A model generated the notes under the pieces. The model saw nothing but the letters and a program-made list of their open reading frames with translations, searched no databases and was not told where the DNA came from. A DNA stretch of 6,136 nt. It comes from JBBTVP01 sp038063175. Its GTDB lineage: Bacteria; Patescibacteriota; Minisyncoccia; UBA6257; 1-14-0-10-40-38. This document shows positions 4,572 to 6,136 of the stretch, piece after piece (the stretch's first letter is position 1; the number at the start of each line of letters is the position of its first letter). Made by a program: the position numbers and the translations under genes. Location: contig JBBTVP010000039.1 in NCBI GenBank assembly GCA_038063175.1, positions 1 to 6,136 of the forward strand. The letters are read 5' to 3'.

Positions 4572-5504
4572 ATGGAAATAGCGCTACCGCAGGGAGGAGA
4601 GAAACGGCTCGCACCCATCGGCACCCTCTTTAAAGATACGTTCGCACTCTATCGGAATCGGTTTTTAACATTCATGGCGGTCATTGCACCCCCGATCATG
4701 CTTGGAGCCGGAGGGTTGTTTGTGCAAGGCAATCGTCTCGCGACCGTTATTACGATTATCGTGACTACGGCTGTAAACCTTCTTGCGTACATAGCGCTCA
4801 TTGTTGCGGTTCGCGGAGGAGATGCCGCGACAAGCTATCGGGAAAGCACGAGAATTTTCTTTCCCTATCTATGGGTGGCGATCCTTGTGAATCTTATCAC
4901 CGTGGGGGGTATGGTGATGGCACTCATTCCCGCAATCGTGTTTTCGATATGGTTTATTTTCGGCCAATTCATTTTTTTCGATAGCAGTGCTCGTGGCATG
5001 GAGGTGCTTCTCCGAAGTAAGGAGTATGTGCGAGGCCTTTGGTGGCCGGTGTTCTTGCGGTTTGTGCTCCTTGGTATTTTGATTGCGTTAGTAATGATTG
5101 TGATAGCGTTCGGTTTTGAATTAGGGGCTCAGACTGAAGCGCCAGGATCAGCAGCATCACCAGCAGAAGTAATTGTAATCTCGATACTCCAATTTTTCTT
5201 TATCTCATTCATTATTACGTACCTGTGGGTGATCTACCAAAACCTGAAAGCGATAAAACCAGAGCTCGCGGGAGCTCCGGTGAATGAACGTGGAAAAGGA
5301 TTTTTTATCTTCAGTGCCGTGCTTGGGGTAGTGGCTCCTCTATTGCTTTTGACTGCGCTTGTCATCGGATTCGTTTCGTTCGTGGCGAAGAATCCCTGCC
5401 TTCTCTACGATATCAAGAATGAACCGTGCCCGGCTTCGCTTCAGGAGCCGTTAAGTCTTGGGGATGAGCTGCTACCCCAAACAGATGCATTAGAAGTGTT
5501 CTAA
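4572..5504 (+). CDS. Polytopic membrane protein resembling the GPDPase_memb/DUF975 type
   Basis: The product has 310 residues with hydrophobic segments at about 31-51, 57-80, 97-138 (probably two helices), 158-183, 199-222 and 245-270. The soluble start (LAPIGTLFKDTFALYRNRF, 13-31) matches the amphipathic segment that opens this kind of protein. SKEYVRGLWWPVFLRFVLL (149-167) matches the recurring S-x-x-h-V-x-G-x-W-W-x-h-h motif of the glycerophosphodiester phosphodiesterase membrane domain and DUF975-like families. No enzymatic domain is attached, so the role is unknown; a structural or transport-related membrane function is a guess. The extracytoplasmic-looking C-terminus holds two cysteines (C276, C286). 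The next gene begins 22 bases after the stop, so the two are probably cotranscribed. Confidence 0.75.
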   Translation: MEIALPQGGEKRLAPIGTLFKDTFALYRNRFLTFMAVIAPPIMLGAGGLFVQGNRLATVITIIVTTAVNLLAYIALIVAVRGGDAATSYRESTRIFFPYLWVAILVNLITVGGMVMALIPAIVFSIWFIFGQFIFFDSSARGMEVLLRSKEYVRGLWWPVFLRFVLLGILIALVMIVIAFGFELGAQTEAPGSAASPAEVIVISILQFFFISFIITYLWVIYQNLKAIKPELAGAPVNERGKGFFIFSAVLGVVAPLLLLTALVIGFVSFVAKNPCLLYDIKNEPCPASLQEPLSLGDELLPQTDALEVF

Positions 5505-5526
5505 TAGCAGGGCATTGTTTTTCTCT

Positions 5527-6136
5527 ATGATCGGAAAGAAAATATTATTAATCCTACCGTTGCTGGTAGTGGCGTTTCTTTCCGGTGCGTACGCGCGGTT
5601 CCTGCAGGATGCATCAGTAAATTTTTCTTCTCCTTATACGCTCCGCGCCGAGGTTGCCTCGAATCTTCCTGGGCAAGGAGAAGCGGATTCTGAAGCAGTG
5701 AAACCAATCGAACTTCTTTTTGTGGGCGACATCATGCTTTCGCGGGGCGTCGAGTACTACATTCAAAAAGCCGGAAATGGTGACTACCGGTACCCGTTTG
5801 AAAAGATTGCAGATGAACTCCGCGCCGCCGATCTTCTTGTGGGAAATCTTGAAAATCCAATTTCATCCCGGGGCAAAAACCAAGGGAGCATCTACTCATT
5901 CCGTGCGAATCCAAAGGCGCTCGATGGGTTGAGCTTCGCGGGGTTCGACGTGCTCTCGCTTGCGAATAACCACATGTGGGATTGGGGAGCCGACGCACTT
6001 CAAGATACCGTGGGTTTTCTTCGGGATTGGGGGATAAAGGGAGTTGGTGCAGGGGCAAGCTACCGCGACGCAAACGATCCAGTGATCATAGAAGTTCGTG
6101 GAGTTCGCGTCGCGTTTTTCTCGTTCACGAATCTCA
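5527..6136 (+). CDS. CapA-family (PGA_cap) metallophosphatase-like protein, cut by the window end
   Basis: The first 203 residues are visible and the frame is open to the edge. MIGKK plus a hydrophobic stretch (6-20) ending near AYA (21-23) is a signal peptide or membrane anchor. After a low-complexity linker come the CapA/PGA_cap motifs: LLFVGDIMLSRGVE (63-76, metal-ligand D68), LLVGNLENPIS (103-113, N107 and E109), VLSLANNHMWDWG (142-154, N148 and H149) and GVGAG (172-176). CapA proteins have a calcineurin-like metallophosphatase fold and are known from poly-gamma-glutamate capsule synthesis. CPR genomes often carry stand-alone homologues whose substrate is unknown, so a capsule role is not implied. 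No Shine-Dalgarno site is seen; the 22-base gap to the preceding gene suggests an operon. The C-terminal part is outside the window. Confidence 0.9.
   Translation, partial: MIGKKILLILPLLVVAFLSGAYARFLQDASVNFSSPYTLRAEVASNLPGQGEADSEAVKPIELLFVGDIMLSRGVEYYIQKAGNGDYRYPFEKIADELRAADLLVGNLENPISSRGKNQGSIYSFRANPKALDGLSFAGFDVLSLANNHMWDWGADALQDTVGFLRDWGIKGVGAGASYRDANDPVIIEVRGVRVAFFSFTNL

Noticed and set aside
1..6136. CRISPR array, tRNA or rRNA genes, insertion-sequence ends
   Set aside because: No regularly spaced direct repeats, tRNA cloverleaf or transposase motif was found on either strand by reading.

Overview
The window looks like a chromosomal stretch from a member of the Patescibacteria/CPR, most likely Parcubacteria-like. 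The grounds are the style of the genes: short membrane-anchored proteins of unknown function, a secreted protein combining a degenerate peptidoglycan-binding domain with surface domains, almost no Shine-Dalgarno sites, and -10 boxes placed directly in front of start codons. This is a judgement from gene style, not from a marker gene. All credible genes are on the + strand and stop at TAA, TAG or TGA.

Layout. (1) 1-119: the tail of a glyceraldehyde-3-phosphate dehydrogenase (gap) reading frame, recognised by SWYDNEWGY. (2) 148-1296: secreted three-domain surface protein. (3) 1297-1594: non-coding, with a promoter, a terminator-like hairpin and a second promoter. (4) 1595-2191: AT-rich NYN-domain (PIN-like nuclease) gene. 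(5) 2230-2348: a second, damaged gap tail. (6) 2368-2901 and 2917-3708: a five-helix membrane protein and a membrane-anchored, cysteine-containing exported protein. (7) 3716-3802: a third, more decayed gap tail. (8) 3837-4523: DUF2238/YjdF-type membrane protein. (9) 4572-5504: polytopic membrane protein resembling the GPDPase_memb/DUF975 type. (10) 5527 to the window end: the N-terminal two thirds or so of a CapA-family metallophosphatase-like protein, cut by the window edge.

The most striking observation is that three non-coding intervals each carry a remnant of the same gap 3' end, in the same orientation. Each ends at or near the original stop codon, 19-34 bases before the ATG of the next gene. 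The remnants split the left part of the window into two modules: surface protein + NYN nuclease, and two membrane proteins. The pattern suggests repeated insertion or duplication at the 3' end of gap, with each event leaving a displaced tail that then decays. No integrase or transposase is visible in the window, so the mechanism is inferred.

A second theme is expression. Several genes have a -10 hexamer ending 6-7 bases before the ATG, which predicts leaderless mRNAs. In all three gap tails the old stop codon lies inside a TNTAAT box that could serve as a promoter for the downstream gene.
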